Positions 1 through 7,660 of a DNA stretch of 64,000 bases are shown here, piece after piece; position 1 is the first letter of the stretch; each line of letters begins with the position of its first letter. Location of the stretch: assembly GCA_944393215.1 (NCBI GenBank), contig CALXZL010000006.1, positions 29,119 through 93,118 of the forward strand. Direction: 5' to 3'. The translations under genes were made by a program, and so were the position numbers. The notes beneath the pieces are model-generated. The model made no database searches, was not told the origin of the DNA, and worked only from the letters and a program-made list of their open reading frames with translations. This DNA comes from an uncultured Alphaproteobacteria bacterium. GTDB taxonomy: Bacteria; Pseudomonadota; Alphaproteobacteria; RF32; CAG-239.

Positions 1-56
1 ATAAAAAATTTTTATTGTAGAGAAAAAAATTAAGCTTACCCTAAATTTTTAGAGAT

Positions 57-1529
57 TTATTGTTTAGGCAAAGCCAATTCGAGCAAATTTTGCGGAATAT
101 CATTAATGGAAACCAGAGCAATAATGATGCAAATAAGGGCATAGACTTGAATCATCTGCATCATCCCCCGATTCTTTAAGACCGGCAAAAAGCCATGATA
201 TTTTTCAATCGCCCAATTAATGGCAAGCATGAGCAAAGTAACAAAAATAGCTTGAATACCGAGACCTACGGATAAAATTTGTTCCGATAACGGAGCCAAT
301 AATTTATATAAAAAAGTAAAAAAGAGCATATAAACGGTTAAAACGGCATAAGAAACAATTTGCATTTTGTGGGCAAAAGCCAGTTTTTTCAGTTTATTTT
401 GTTGCATATGCTCCGTTGTCAAGGAATTGACATCCAAACCGCGGATCATTTCAGGAGTTTCTTTTTGTTTTTTGATATTTGAAAGTTTATGGTAGAATTT
501 ATTTTCCACCATGCACAGACCGCAACCTTTAGCCGTAAAAAAGACATGATTTTTATCTTTTTTGCAAATTTTAAGATTATGCATAAGCTTCCAAAGATGC
601 TCCTGCCATTCTTGAGCCGTAGGACGATTTCCGCTTTTGGTAAAAGCGCGTTCAAACATTTCGAGTGTATCTTTGTCAAAATATTCATGAATACTATAAG
701 GATGAGGCGCTTGATAAGTATCGGGCCACAATCCGTAAGCATAATGAAATTGTTCGATTCGGTCTTGGATAGTCAGCATAGGCTCGTCTTTTTTTCTGGG
801 CGTTCCTGAAAAAGGATGAATCCCGTTATTTAAGAGGCGAAAGATAATCACGGCAAGGGCAAATTTATCTTGCTCTTCTCCCATTTCTTCACAATTTTGT
901 TCCATCCCTTCCGGGTATATATATTCTTCGCTGACAAATTCGGCAGGATAGCGTCCGAATTCACCTTTAATCGAGAATCCGTCGCAATCGACCATGGCAA
1001 CCATCATATTATTTTTATATACGGAAACATTGGAAGGTTTTAAATCCACAATATAATGTTCGCATTTATGCAGAGCCGCCACCATGGAGGCAAGGTTATA
1101 CGCGGCAAAAATACGATAAGCATAACTTTCGGGTAGATTTAACTTTTTTCGTATGGCTTTTTGCATCAAATGGTCGAGAGAAACGGCATCGCTCATTTTA
1201 ATAAAAGGCATAAGATAGCCGACACAAAAACCGTTTTCATCTTCTAAAAGAGCTTCGGGCCAAGCAATTTGTACATAATTAATTCCGTCAATAACGGCGT
1301 CGGGAAAATGAGGCCGATTAAGAAGCATGGCTTCTAACTTTTGCCGATTGGTAGAACTTTTGCTTTTAGAGTGAAAAATTTTAACAACCTGATTAGGATT
1401 ATCGGCATTAAGATATATTTTGCCGGCGGCACCGCCTTTATGAATTAACTCACCCAAGCGGATTTTTTCAAAATGTCCGTCACCGAAAATAGCATTAAAT
1501 TCATTAACCTCAAGTTCCATATTATCCAT
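57..1529 (-). CDS. Membrane-anchored Ser/Thr protein kinase of a TerY-P/YegI-type triad
   Basis: Eukaryotic-like protein kinase, 490 aa. A glycine-rich loop (GGAAGK, about residues 32-37), an ATP-lysine candidate in VVKIF (K50), the catalytic loop VDLKPSN (D162, N167) and a DCDGF metal-binding motif (181-185) are visible. The DCDG form of the DFG motif is typical of the YegI/PknY-like kinases paired with PP2C and vWA proteins. After the kinase domain comes a zinc-ribbon-like C322/H328/C336/C339 arrangement and then three hydrophobic segments (about 388-412, 420-442, 455-475), so the kinase probably faces the cytoplasm from the inner membrane. It is the last gene of the set, 3 bp after the phosphatase. 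The start follows AAGG with 8-nt spacing. The kinase fold is certain; its targets are unknown. Confidence 0.87.
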   Translation of the reverse strand: MDNMELEVNEFNAIFGDGHFEKIRLGELIHKGGAAGKIYLNADNPNQVVKIFHSKSKSSTNRQKLEAMLLNRPHFPDAVIDGINYVQIAWPEALLEDENGFCVGYLMPFIKMSDAVSLDHLMQKAIRKKLNLPESYAYRIFAAYNLASMVAALHKCEHYIVDLKPSNVSVYKNNMMVAMVDCDGFSIKGEFGRYPAEFVSEEYIYPEGMEQNCEEMGEEQDKFALAVIIFRLLNNGIHPFSGTPRKKDEPMLTIQDRIEQFHYAYGLWPDTYQAPHPYSIHEYFDKDTLEMFERAFTKSGNRPTAQEWQEHLWKLMHNLKICKKDKNHVFFTAKGCGLCMVENKFYHKLSNIKKQKETPEMIRGLDVNSLTTEHMQQNKLKKLAFAHKMQIVSYAVLTVYMLFFTFLYKLLAPLSEQILSVGLGIQAIFVTLLMLAINWAIEKYHGFLPVLKNRGMMQMIQVYALICIIIALVSINDIPQNLLELALPKQ

Positions 1530-1532
1530 AAT

Positions 1533-2279
1533 TTACAACCTTGCCCATAAAAGAGTTTTATCATCGGAATTCAACCGTTTGGCTTTAGCATTATTGAGAG
1601 TATTCATTAAAGCGCGACGAGCTTTTTCATGGTTTTTTTCTTGCATAAAGAAATTATGAATCGGCAAAAGAAATTGCTTTTCAATATTTCTGAAATCAGC
1701 AGAAAAAGAAAAATTAGTCAATCCGTCGGTCATCAGAAAAATAGCATCCGCTTTATCAAACGGAGTAAAACGCAGGTTTTCGAGCCAATTTTCTTGGGTG
1801 TAAAAAAAAGTTTCGCACGAAAAAGCTCCATTAGCGGGAGGAGAGGCAATAAAGTCATTAACATTTTCCTCACAAAGGGCAAGAGCCGCACCGTCTCCGA
1901 TATGAAAGAAAATGCCTTTTTTCTTATAACATACAACCCCGACAACGGTTGCGGAGAAATCCATCATGCTTTTGGAACAATGCGTTTTGTTAAGGCGGTG
2001 TCGCAAAACTTTTGCCCGAGCAATTTCAATGGCATTTCGAACCGATTCCTGAATATTTTTGAAAGAAGAATTTTTCAATAAGTCAATGAGCGTATTGCAA
2101 ACAATTTTTGCACCGATTTTGCCGAATTTAGCGGAGCCTGCGCCGTCAGAAACAACGGCAACAAAATTTTTTCCGCGAGAAAAATGCCGACAAAAATCTT
2201 GACAGGGAATATTTTTATTATGATGAAGCGGTCCCTGAATTGTGGCAGCAATAACTTTAACATTATTAATTTTCTTCAT
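1533..2279 (-). CDS. PP2C-family protein phosphatase (YegK/PphC-like)
   Basis: Metal-dependent Ser/Thr phosphatase expected to reverse the action of the adjacent kinase. PP2C motifs are clear: VVSDGAGSAKFG (about residues 42-53) with the metal-binding Asp-Gly, DFSATVVGV, the HIGDGAA motif near 125 and LMTDGLTNF near 185. At about 248 aa it is a minimal catalytic domain without membrane segment or signal peptide. I chose the ATG at 2279, which has GGAG 7 nt upstream; an upstream in-frame start at 2315 would add 12 residues. The start lies 14 nt inside the end of the vWA gene, which indicates translational coupling. Such a phosphatase between a vWA protein and a kinase is the arrangement described for TerY-P triads. 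Confidence 0.87.
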   Translation of the reverse strand: MKKINNVKVIAATIQGPLHHNKNIPCQDFCRHFSRGKNFVAVVSDGAGSAKFGKIGAKIVCNTLIDLLKNSSFKNIQESVRNAIEIARAKVLRHRLNKTHCSKSMMDFSATVVGVVCYKKKGIFFHIGDGAALALCEENVNDFIASPPANGAFSCETFFYTQENWLENLRFTPFDKADAIFLMTDGLTNFSFSADFRNIEKQFLLPIHNFFMQEKNHEKARRALMNTLNNAKAKRLNSDDKTLLWARL

Positions 2280-2955
2280 CCCAATCTCCGGTATCTTCGA
2301 GAAAATCAGGCACATTGGGCGCTGCTTTTGAAATACAGGATACCGAACGACTGAGCCACAGGAAAAATTCGGTAAACTTGAGTCCGGTTAGCCTTTTGGG
2401 AGACAAAGTAGAAAATTTAGCCAATTTTTCCAAATTAGCATCTTGAGTCCCGACGGCATGAATAACAACTTTTTTATTTTGTTGCGCATAACGACATTTT
2501 TCAGCAACAATTTCCCAATCATAGTCGGTTGGTTCCCCGTCACTGATAAGAAAGATCCAAGGTCTTTTGGAGGTAATACCACAACTATCATAGAGACATT
2601 TTTGCTCTTCAATCTTCTGTAAAGCAAGTTCCATGGCTTTTCCGAGAGGAGTTAAACCGCCGGCTTCCATGGTCGGTGCCGAAAAATTCATGGCATCGGT
2701 CCAATCGGAAGAAACGGTAGTTTCATCTTTGCCGAAAGCCTTAATAATTAAGAGCTGAACGCGAGAGCTGGCATCGATATCCTCTTTAAGTTCTTTTTCA
2801 AGAGCTTTAAGACCGGCATTAAGCTGTTTAATCGGTTCGCCGCGCATGGAGCCGGAACAATCTAAGACCAAGACGCAAGGTGTCCGTTCATTGGCATTAT
2901 CGGCAAATTCGACATAAGGAATCATTTCATCAATAAAATCATTATCGGCAACCAT
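2266..2955 (-). CDS. von Willebrand factor A domain protein, TerY/YegL-like
   Basis: A 229-aa single-domain vWA protein. The MIDAS metal site is intact: DCSGS (D32, S34, S36), a GLTPLGKAM threonine loop, and the ISDGEPTD aspartate loop. It has no signal peptide, so it is probably cytosolic, like TerY and E. coli YegL. In characterised families such proteins act as metal-dependent protein-binding platforms paired with a kinase and a phosphatase. The start is supported by AGGAG a few nucleotides upstream of the ATG. It is first of the triad, and a short lipoprotein gene lies 14 bp upstream on the same strand. Confidence 0.87.
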   Translation of the reverse strand: MVADNDFIDEMIPYVEFADNANERTPCVLVLDCSGSMRGEPIKQLNAGLKALEKELKEDIDASSRVQLLIIKAFGKDETTVSSDWTDAMNFSAPTMEAGGLTPLGKAMELALQKIEEQKCLYDSCGITSKRPWIFLISDGEPTDYDWEIVAEKCRYAQQNKKVVIHAVGTQDANLEKLAKFSTLSPKRLTGLKFTEFFLWLSRSVSCISKAAPNVPDFLEDTGDWDEEN

Positions 2956-2969
2956 GAACTTCTCCTAAC

Positions 2970-3104
2970 TTAATGACGCGGGTAAGAGTGCGGGTAACCA
3001 CTTCCTTCAAGGGGAGAAGGAGAAGAAACTTTACCACAGGCAGAAATACCGAACACGCAGGCAACTAAAAACATAACTATCAACAATTTACGAAAAAAAA
3101 TCAT
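2970..3104 (-). CDS. Small lipoprotein, LptM-like (44 aa)
   Basis: Short reading frame read directly from the minus strand. It begins MIFFRKLLIVMFLVAC, has a lipobox ISAC-G, and ends in a compact tail with CGK, SPL, EGSGYP and SYPRH. An AAGGTGG ribosome site sits just upstream of the ATG, and the stop lies 14 bp before the vWA gene start. Conserved 'CGxKGPxxPPxGSxYPxxYP' mini-lipoproteins occur in alphaproteobacteria, and the YifL/LptM family chaperones the LptD translocon. The resemblance is in the Cys-Gly-Lys and Pro-Leu positions and the Tyr-Pro tail. The assignment is by motif only; a lineage-specific lipoprotein is the alternative. Confidence 0.6.
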   Translation of the reverse strand: MIFFRKLLIVMFLVACVFGISACGKVSSPSPLEGSGYPHSYPRH

Positions 3105-3192
3105 TATCCACCTTACCATTTTTATCTTTTATTTATATATTAAACATATACTCTTAAATAGAACTTAATCAAAACCAAAAAAGAAGTTATTA
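3105..3192. promoter_or_regulatory. Divergent intergenic promoter region
   Basis: An AT-rich spacer of about 90 bp separates the minus-strand lipoprotein/vWA operon from the plus-strand thioredoxin gene, so both promoters must lie here or inside the genes. A TATACT hexamer at 3147-3152 is a reasonable plus-strand -10 element, but no good -35 lies 16-18 bp upstream. No dyad operator is seen. Confidence 0.35.
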
Positions 3193-3720
3193 ATGAAAAA
3201 ATATATTTTAATTTTTTTATCAGCTTTTTTGTTCAGTCTGAGTGTCAGTGCACGAGATAAGGCTGTAAACATATATGAAGTTCCGCGTGAGATGCCGCAA
3301 AGAGAAATCTTCAATGAATTTGGTCATAAAATTAAATTGGACTCATTCAAAGGAGAATTTGTGCTGTTGATGGTATGGTCACGCAACTGTACGCCCTGTG
3401 TAAAAGAATTGAAAAATATAAATGGCTTTGTAAATAAGACACGAGAAGATAAAATAAGAGTAGTGATGTTATCTCCGAATACGGAGTGGAATACGTTGGA
3501 AGAGCAACGATATTTTGTAAATAAATTCGGCGGTTCTGATTTAGAGCTTTATACGGACAAAGACGGAAAATTAGCAGAAGATTTAGGAATATTTACCTCT
3601 CCGCACACGGTGTTGATAGATACCAAAGGTCAAGAGATTGGTCGGATTCGCGGTGCAGCGGAGTGGGATGACGATAAAATAATAGAATATATAAGAAATT
3701 TAAAGGAACAACACGGATAA
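3193..3720 (+). CDS. TlpA/ResA-like periplasmic thioredoxin
   Basis: Exported thiol-disulfide protein of 175 aa. An N-terminal signal peptide ends at about VSA (residue 20), and a thioredoxin fold follows with the active site CTPC (C66, C69) in the context VWSRNCTPCVKEL. A cis-proline loop, TSPHT, lies near residue 137. The spacing and the GEFVLLMVWS strand match AhpC/TSA-type TlpA proteins that reduce periplasmic disulfides, for example during cytochrome c maturation or to protect exported proteins. The next gene starts 3 bp after the stop, so the two are co-transcribed. Many neighbouring exported T4SS proteins are cysteine-rich, which would give such a reductase substrates, but no link is shown. 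Confidence 0.85.
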   Translation: MKKYILIFLSAFLFSLSVSARDKAVNIYEVPREMPQREIFNEFGHKIKLDSFKGEFVLLMVWSRNCTPCVKELKNINGFVNKTREDKIRVVMLSPNTEWNTLEEQRYFVNKFGGSDLELYTDKDGKLAEDLGIFTSPHTVLIDTKGQEIGRIRGAAEWDDDKIIEYIRNLKEQHG

Positions 3721-3723
3721 ACC

Positions 3724-4155
3724 ATGACAGAAAAGATATATATAAGTTGGGAAGAATTTCATCAAGATACCAAAGATTTATGCCAAAAGATAAAAGCAAC
3801 GGGAAAATATAATAAAATCATCGCCGTCAGTCGCGGCGGATTAATTCCGGCAGGCATCATCGCTTATGAGTTGGATATCAGAAATAATGAAGCCATAAAT
3901 TTTTCCAGTTATGATAATGATGAGCAACGAAAAACTCAAGATATAGAATTTGCGGCGGAAGTAGGAAATGTTGATGAAAACACGCTGATAATTGACGATT
4001 TGGCGGATTCGGGGCAAACCTTCCAAATCCTGCGGCAACATTATCCGCAAGCTCGCTTCGTTACGGTATATGCCAAAGAACCAGGCGCTAAGCAAGTAGA
4101 TATCTACGCTAAAGATATACCTAATAAATGGATAGTATTTCCCTGGGATATTTAA
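3724..4155 (+). CDS. gpt: Xanthine-guanine phosphoribosyltransferase
   Basis: Type I phosphoribosyltransferase of 143 aa, close to the usual size of Gpt (about 150 aa). It transfers ribose-5-phosphate from PRPP to xanthine or guanine in purine salvage. The PRPP-binding loop LIIDDLADSG is at about 88-97, the SRGGLIPAG loop at 36-44, and the C-terminal KWIVFPWDI matches the purine-binding hood of the XGPRT family. It starts 3 bp after the thioredoxin stop with only a weak ribosome site, suggesting translational coupling. A bidirectional terminator follows directly. Confidence 0.85.
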   Translation: MTEKIYISWEEFHQDTKDLCQKIKATGKYNKIIAVSRGGLIPAGIIAYELDIRNNEAINFSSYDNDEQRKTQDIEFAAEVGNVDENTLIIDDLADSGQTFQILRQHYPQARFVTVYAKEPGAKQVDIYAKDIPNKWIVFPWDI

Positions 4156-4160
4156 AAATA

Positions 4161-4190
4161 AAAAACAGCTTTTTTAAGAAGCTGTTTTTT
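4161..4190. terminator. Bidirectional intrinsic terminator
   Basis: Inverted repeat AAACAGCTT / AAGCTGTTT with a 7-nt loop, flanked by A-runs and T-runs. It separates the converging gpt and PilT-like genes and can serve both. Confidence 0.85.
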
Positions 4191-4197
4191 ATAAAGG

Positions 4198-5163
4198 TTA
4201 AGATAAATCGGGAAATAAGCTCATGCCTTTGCGCATACGCGTCATTTGCGTTTCAATGGATGTTGCCAAATTAAGATTTCCGGTCTTAATAATGCCTCGA
4301 ACCTGATCACCTTTGGTGGTATCAGGATTAGCAAACAAGTAGTTAATCAAGGGACGTTTTTCTTCCACGCCAACCAAAGTTTGATGCAAAACACCAAGTA
4401 TACCGCGAGAAAAGAGGTCATAAGCCAAATCTTCACTCATAGAGGTTGAAGAAGCATATTTCACAACAGAATTGATGGCATCTGTAATATTATTAGCATG
4501 AATACTTGAAAGAACCAAATGTCCGGAAGTAGCGGCACGCAAAACTTGGCTTGCGGTTTCGGGGGTTCTGATTTCTCCCACAAGAATAAATCTTGGTTTA
4601 GAACGAAGAGCCGATTTTAAAGAATCTCCCCAATTATCATTAAAAGGCTGCGTTTGTTTACACAAACCCAAACCACCCTTCATCGATTTATAAATTCCGT
4701 CAAGAGGCATTTCGGAAGGATCTTCAATCGTATAAGCAAATCCGCCTTCCATAGTCAAATATTCTTTAAGCAAAGCGGAAATAGCCGTTGTTTTACCGGC
4801 GCCGGTCGGACCGGACCAAAGAATTAAGCCACAGGCATTGCTAAGGGAAAGAAGATGTCTGGTCAGCTCCCGTGGAAAATTGAGTGCGGCAATCGGCGGA
4901 ACTTTTTCAGGCATTTTTCTGCAACAATATTGCACTCCGTAAATGGTAACGGAACGCTCAATACGATAAAAAATATTTTCATAAAGAACGGAATAGCTCG
5001 GATTATCTCCATCCCAAGTTTCTTCTAACAGGGTATAAAACACATCCATATCTTCAGGCTTAATAATAGCCAATCCGTTTTCGGTTCGCCCATCAGGCAC
5101 AAAAAAAGTTTTTTCGGGGGTAATATAAAGATCGGAAAAGCGAATAGTATTGAGTTTAACCAT
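4198..5163 (-). CDS. PilT/DotB-type secretion ATPase of the thin pilus locus
   Basis: Hexameric traffic ATPase of the PilT/GspE superfamily, 321 aa. Walker A is SGPTGAGKTT (117-126), Walker B RFILVGEIR (191-199), and the His box SGHLVLSSIHANN (213-225). It lacks the long N-terminal domain and the zinc tetracysteine of assembly ATPases such as PilQ, which points to a retraction ATPase (PilT) or a DotB/TraJ-like enzyme. It lies downstream of the pilS prepilin gene but beyond a terminator, so it depends on readthrough or a separate promoter that I could not identify. A role in pilus retraction is the simplest reading; service to the nearby T4SS is possible, although that has its own VirB11. Confidence 0.8.
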   Translation of the reverse strand: MVKLNTIRFSDLYITPEKTFFVPDGRTENGLAIIKPEDMDVFYTLLEETWDGDNPSYSVLYENIFYRIERSVTIYGVQYCCRKMPEKVPPIAALNFPRELTRHLLSLSNACGLILWSGPTGAGKTTAISALLKEYLTMEGGFAYTIEDPSEMPLDGIYKSMKGGLGLCKQTQPFNDNWGDSLKSALRSKPRFILVGEIRTPETASQVLRAATSGHLVLSSIHANNITDAINSVVKYASSTSMSEDLAYDLFSRGILGVLHQTLVGVEEKRPLINYLFANPDTTKGDQVRGIIKTGNLNLATSIETQMTRMRKGMSLFPDLS

Positions 5164-5252
5164 TATAAAATTTCCAAATAAAAAAGTAAATCTATGGAAT
5201 CAATCATAAAAAAATTCGGTAAAAAAAGAGTAAATCATAAAAAAATGCCAAC

Positions 5253-5285
5253 AAAAAAGCTCTGATTTTATCATCAGAGCTTTTT
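5253..5285 (-). terminator. Intrinsic terminator after pilS
   Basis: Inverted repeat AAGCTCTGAT / ATCAGAGCTT with a 6-nt loop and, on the minus strand, a following run of T residues. It ends the main pilus transcript and separates it from the PilT-like gene. Confidence 0.85.
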
Positions 5286-5300
5286 GACAAACTTAGGAAA

Positions 5301-5852
5301 TTAATAGTATTCCCAAGTAATGGAGTTAGCCGAATCCGTTTGATCACAATCTTTAACGGCAACAGTAGCTCTGATAGGTAAGTCAGACTGATCATAATCG
5401 GAATCATTAATAAGCATGCTGACCAAACCTTCAGTACCCCAGTCAGAAGAAGCCAAACTGGTGCAAGTTTCACGTCCCAGACCGGCAAAAGTGATTGTAA
5501 AATGCTGAGCATTGTTTGTAGCTTCGGAAATGGTAACGGCACCGGAAAAAGCATTAACAATCTTGCCATCAGTTGCCGCCAAACCGCTCGGCAACATATC
5601 TGCCGGAACAATATTTAACATAACGGCGGTAGAATTGCTCAATTCCTTATAGCTTGATGAACCGGAAAAAGCCGTACGAATATTAATCAACAACATAGAT
5701 AATTGATCTTGAGCTTTAGTCAATTTATATTTAGCCATAGCTTTTGAATATCCGGAAATACCACCAACGGACAAAACGCCGATAATTGCAAGCACGCCAA
5801 GCATTTCTACCATTGAACGACCGGATTGTTCTATTTTATTTAATATTTTCAT
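5301..5852 (-). CDS. pilS: Type IVb prepilin, PilS-like major pilin
   Basis: Prepilin with a short basic leader ending in QSG, then RSMVEMLGVLAIIGVLSVGG. The glycine before the processing site and the glutamate at mature position 5 are both present, followed by the hydrophobic assembly helix. The mature domain carries a cysteine pair (C in GRETCTSL and C in VAVKDCDQT) that would close the usual C-terminal disulfide loop. The pre-protein is 183 aa, near the size of R64 PilS. I chose the ATG at 5852 because GGAGGG lies just upstream; a GTG four codons earlier overlaps that site. It is the last gene before the terminator. No prepilin peptidase gene is in the window. Confidence 0.85.
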   Translation of the reverse strand: MKILNKIEQSGRSMVEMLGVLAIIGVLSVGGISGYSKAMAKYKLTKAQDQLSMLLINIRTAFSGSSSYKELSNSTAVMLNIVPADMLPSGLAATDGKIVNAFSGAVTISEATNNAQHFTITFAGLGRETCTSLASSDWGTEGLVSMLINDSDYDQSDLPIRATVAVKDCDQTDSANSITWEYY

Positions 5853-5945
5853 GTATCCCTCCACAAATCAGTATTTTGATCATATAATAATTATATAAGA
5901 TTAAAAAAATATAAACAAGATTGGCAATAGATATATAACTTTAGT

Positions 5946-6506
5946 CTATAAGTAGATATTCCAAAGCAAATCATTATTTTCTTTACAAGCCTTCTGCGCA
6001 TTTTGTTTATTTATCGGAAGCGAATTTGCGCTTCCCCAAGAAAACAAAAGAGTTGTATCATTAATAATACTGACAGAATCAATAGAAAGCATTGTTTTTT
6101 CAGAAAAAGGATATGTTGCCAATTCAACGCACTCATCATAATTAAGATTTTTATAAACGATGGCAAAAGTAGGGCTTCCGGGCATAACGGTATTTCCAAG
6201 CACATCAGCTCCCAACAGAACATCCTTATTCAAACTGTTTCTGATTTGTCTGCCATTTAACATGTTGGAAGGAATAATATGATTTATAATGGAAGAATAA
6301 GTGTTTAATCCCCAAGCGTTAGGTTTATTTTTATAAAAATTTCGCACTTGATTAATAAGTAAATTGACTTGCTCTCCGGCAAGTGTGATTTTAGAATCTG
6401 TTTTAATCAAACAAAATACGCCCCAAGCCAGAACTAAGATAGCAAGGGAAGCAAAAGCATAAACTTTATGTTTTTGCAAAGAAGAAAGTATATTTTTGAT
6501 ATACAT
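5946..6506 (-). CDS. Pilin-domain paralogue of PilS without prepilin leader
   Basis: A 186-aa protein with an N-terminal hydrophobic helix (AFASLAILVLAWGVFCLI) and a globular domain that lines up with PilS: conserved 'iiPsnML' (IVPADML in PilS), an 'NAFSG-like' turn, FAIVYKNLNYDECVEL against FTITFAGLGRETCTSL, and a second late cysteine. Unlike PilS it has no Gly-1/Glu+5 processing site before its helix, so it should not be cut by a prepilin peptidase. I used the ATG at 6506 downstream of GGGAGCG; an upstream in-frame start at 6575 would run into the pilR gene. It is probably a membrane-retained minor pilin or assembly factor. Confidence 0.65.
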   Translation of the reverse strand: MYIKNILSSLQKHKVYAFASLAILVLAWGVFCLIKTDSKITLAGEQVNLLINQVRNFYKNKPNAWGLNTYSSIINHIIPSNMLNGRQIRNSLNKDVLLGADVLGNTVMPGSPTFAIVYKNLNYDECVELATYPFSEKTMLSIDSVSIINDTTLLFSWGSANSLPINKQNAQKACKENNDLLWNIYL

Positions 6507-6514
6507 TTTTACGA

Positions 6515-7645
6515 CTACGCTCCCATTTGATTGGTAATTTGATCTTGCATGGCAAAAGTCCCCATAACCGCCCAAGCAATAACACCGGCAACAGCCAAGA
6601 TGGCAACCATGTTTAACAAAGATGCTTTTTGTTCAATTAAGTAGACGGATTCGTCAAGCCACTCATTGGCTAAAGATTCCAAGGCTTCTTCAAAATTATC
6701 CAATTCGGAATAAATTTTTAAGTCGGCAATAATTTCACGGTCAGGGAAATCTAATTTAGTTTTCTGCAGAGCAACCCCGAGGTTATCACCGTTATTAATA
6801 AAGACGAGCGTTTTATCAATACGTTCTTTAAGATAGCGCGTAGCGTCACGACGAAGTGCGCGCAAAGCCGTAGAGACCGGGGTTCCGCCTTTTACCAAAG
6901 CAGAAAGAGCCAATAGCCAACTGATGCCGACAAAAACCTTATATAAAGAATACGGCGGCATATTGTCAATCATGGCTCTGATTCTGCCTGTCCAAATGCT
7001 AATGGTAGAATAAATAATAAGCATGATAACCGGCAAAGCACTAAACGCTACAAGCCAATATTCCTTAATCCACCCGGATAAATCAACCAAGTCGCGCGCC
7101 ATTCCGGTCCATCGGGTATCCGGAGCGGCATCAAGCATGGGTGGCACCATATAAACACCGATACCGTAAATAATCAAAACTGCCATCATAAACAAAAATG
7201 ATGGATAAGCGATAGCGCCTATAATCGGGCGCACCATTTTGGTAGAACCTTCGGTCACGCGAATAAGGTTTATCAAAGCACCTTCCAAGTCGGAAACGTC
7301 ACCGACGGAGAGCATCAAACGTTCACGGTCGGGAGCCCAGCCTTTAAGCGCATCAGAGAATGGAAGACCGTTGTTTAGGGCTCTTGCCCAGCAAGCAATG
7401 GCAATAGCCATAGGTTCGCCCGGATTTTTTCCTCCGTTACTGACACTATCATGTAACATATCCAAGGCGCTCATTAAAGAGAAGCGGTTTTTCATCAAGG
7501 ATGCAATTTTACGATATATTTTTAATCTGGCATCATTAGAAAAATTACAAATCATCTTGGCATAATATTCTTCCACAACGTTCAACTGACGCATTGCTTT
7601 GTGAATAGAATTTGATGTACTTTTCTTTTCGTTTTCTTCTGCCAT
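6515..7645 (-). CDS. pilR: Type IVb pilus inner-membrane platform protein PilR (GspF family)
   Basis: GspF/PilC-family polytopic protein, 376 aa, the usual length. Two helical cytoplasmic repeats are present: the first includes GLPFSDALKGWAPDRERLML and the second PVSTALRALRRDA. They are separated by membrane segments near 155-175 (SFLFMMAVLIIYGIGVYMV) and 200-220, and a final membrane helix lies near 345-365 (MVAILAVAGVIAWAVMGTF). It would anchor the PilQ ATPase under the growing pilus. It begins 15 bp after pilQ and has a GAGAGG ribosome site. Its last helix carries the AMQDQITNQMGA tail found in R64 PilR-type proteins. Confidence 0.88.
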   Translation of the reverse strand: MAEENEKKSTSNSIHKAMRQLNVVEEYYAKMICNFSNDARLKIYRKIASLMKNRFSLMSALDMLHDSVSNGGKNPGEPMAIAIACWARALNNGLPFSDALKGWAPDRERLMLSVGDVSDLEGALINLIRVTEGSTKMVRPIIGAIAYPSFLFMMAVLIIYGIGVYMVPPMLDAAPDTRWTGMARDLVDLSGWIKEYWLVAFSALPVIMLIIYSTISIWTGRIRAMIDNMPPYSLYKVFVGISWLLALSALVKGGTPVSTALRALRRDATRYLKERIDKTLVFINNGDNLGVALQKTKLDFPDREIIADLKIYSELDNFEEALESLANEWLDESVYLIEQKASLLNMVAILAVAGVIAWAVMGTFAMQDQITNQMGA

Positions 7646-7660
7646 ATTAACCTCTCAATC

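Noticed and set aside
1-56. Possible terminator after the kinase gene
   Set aside because: The 56 bp before the kinase stop are AT-rich but contain no convincing stem; the rest lies outside the window.
4198-5163. The PilT-like ATPase as a second VirB11 of the T4SS
   Set aside because: It follows the pilus operon and lacks the VirB11 N-terminal domain pattern; the T4SS has its own VirB11 at 43670-44638.
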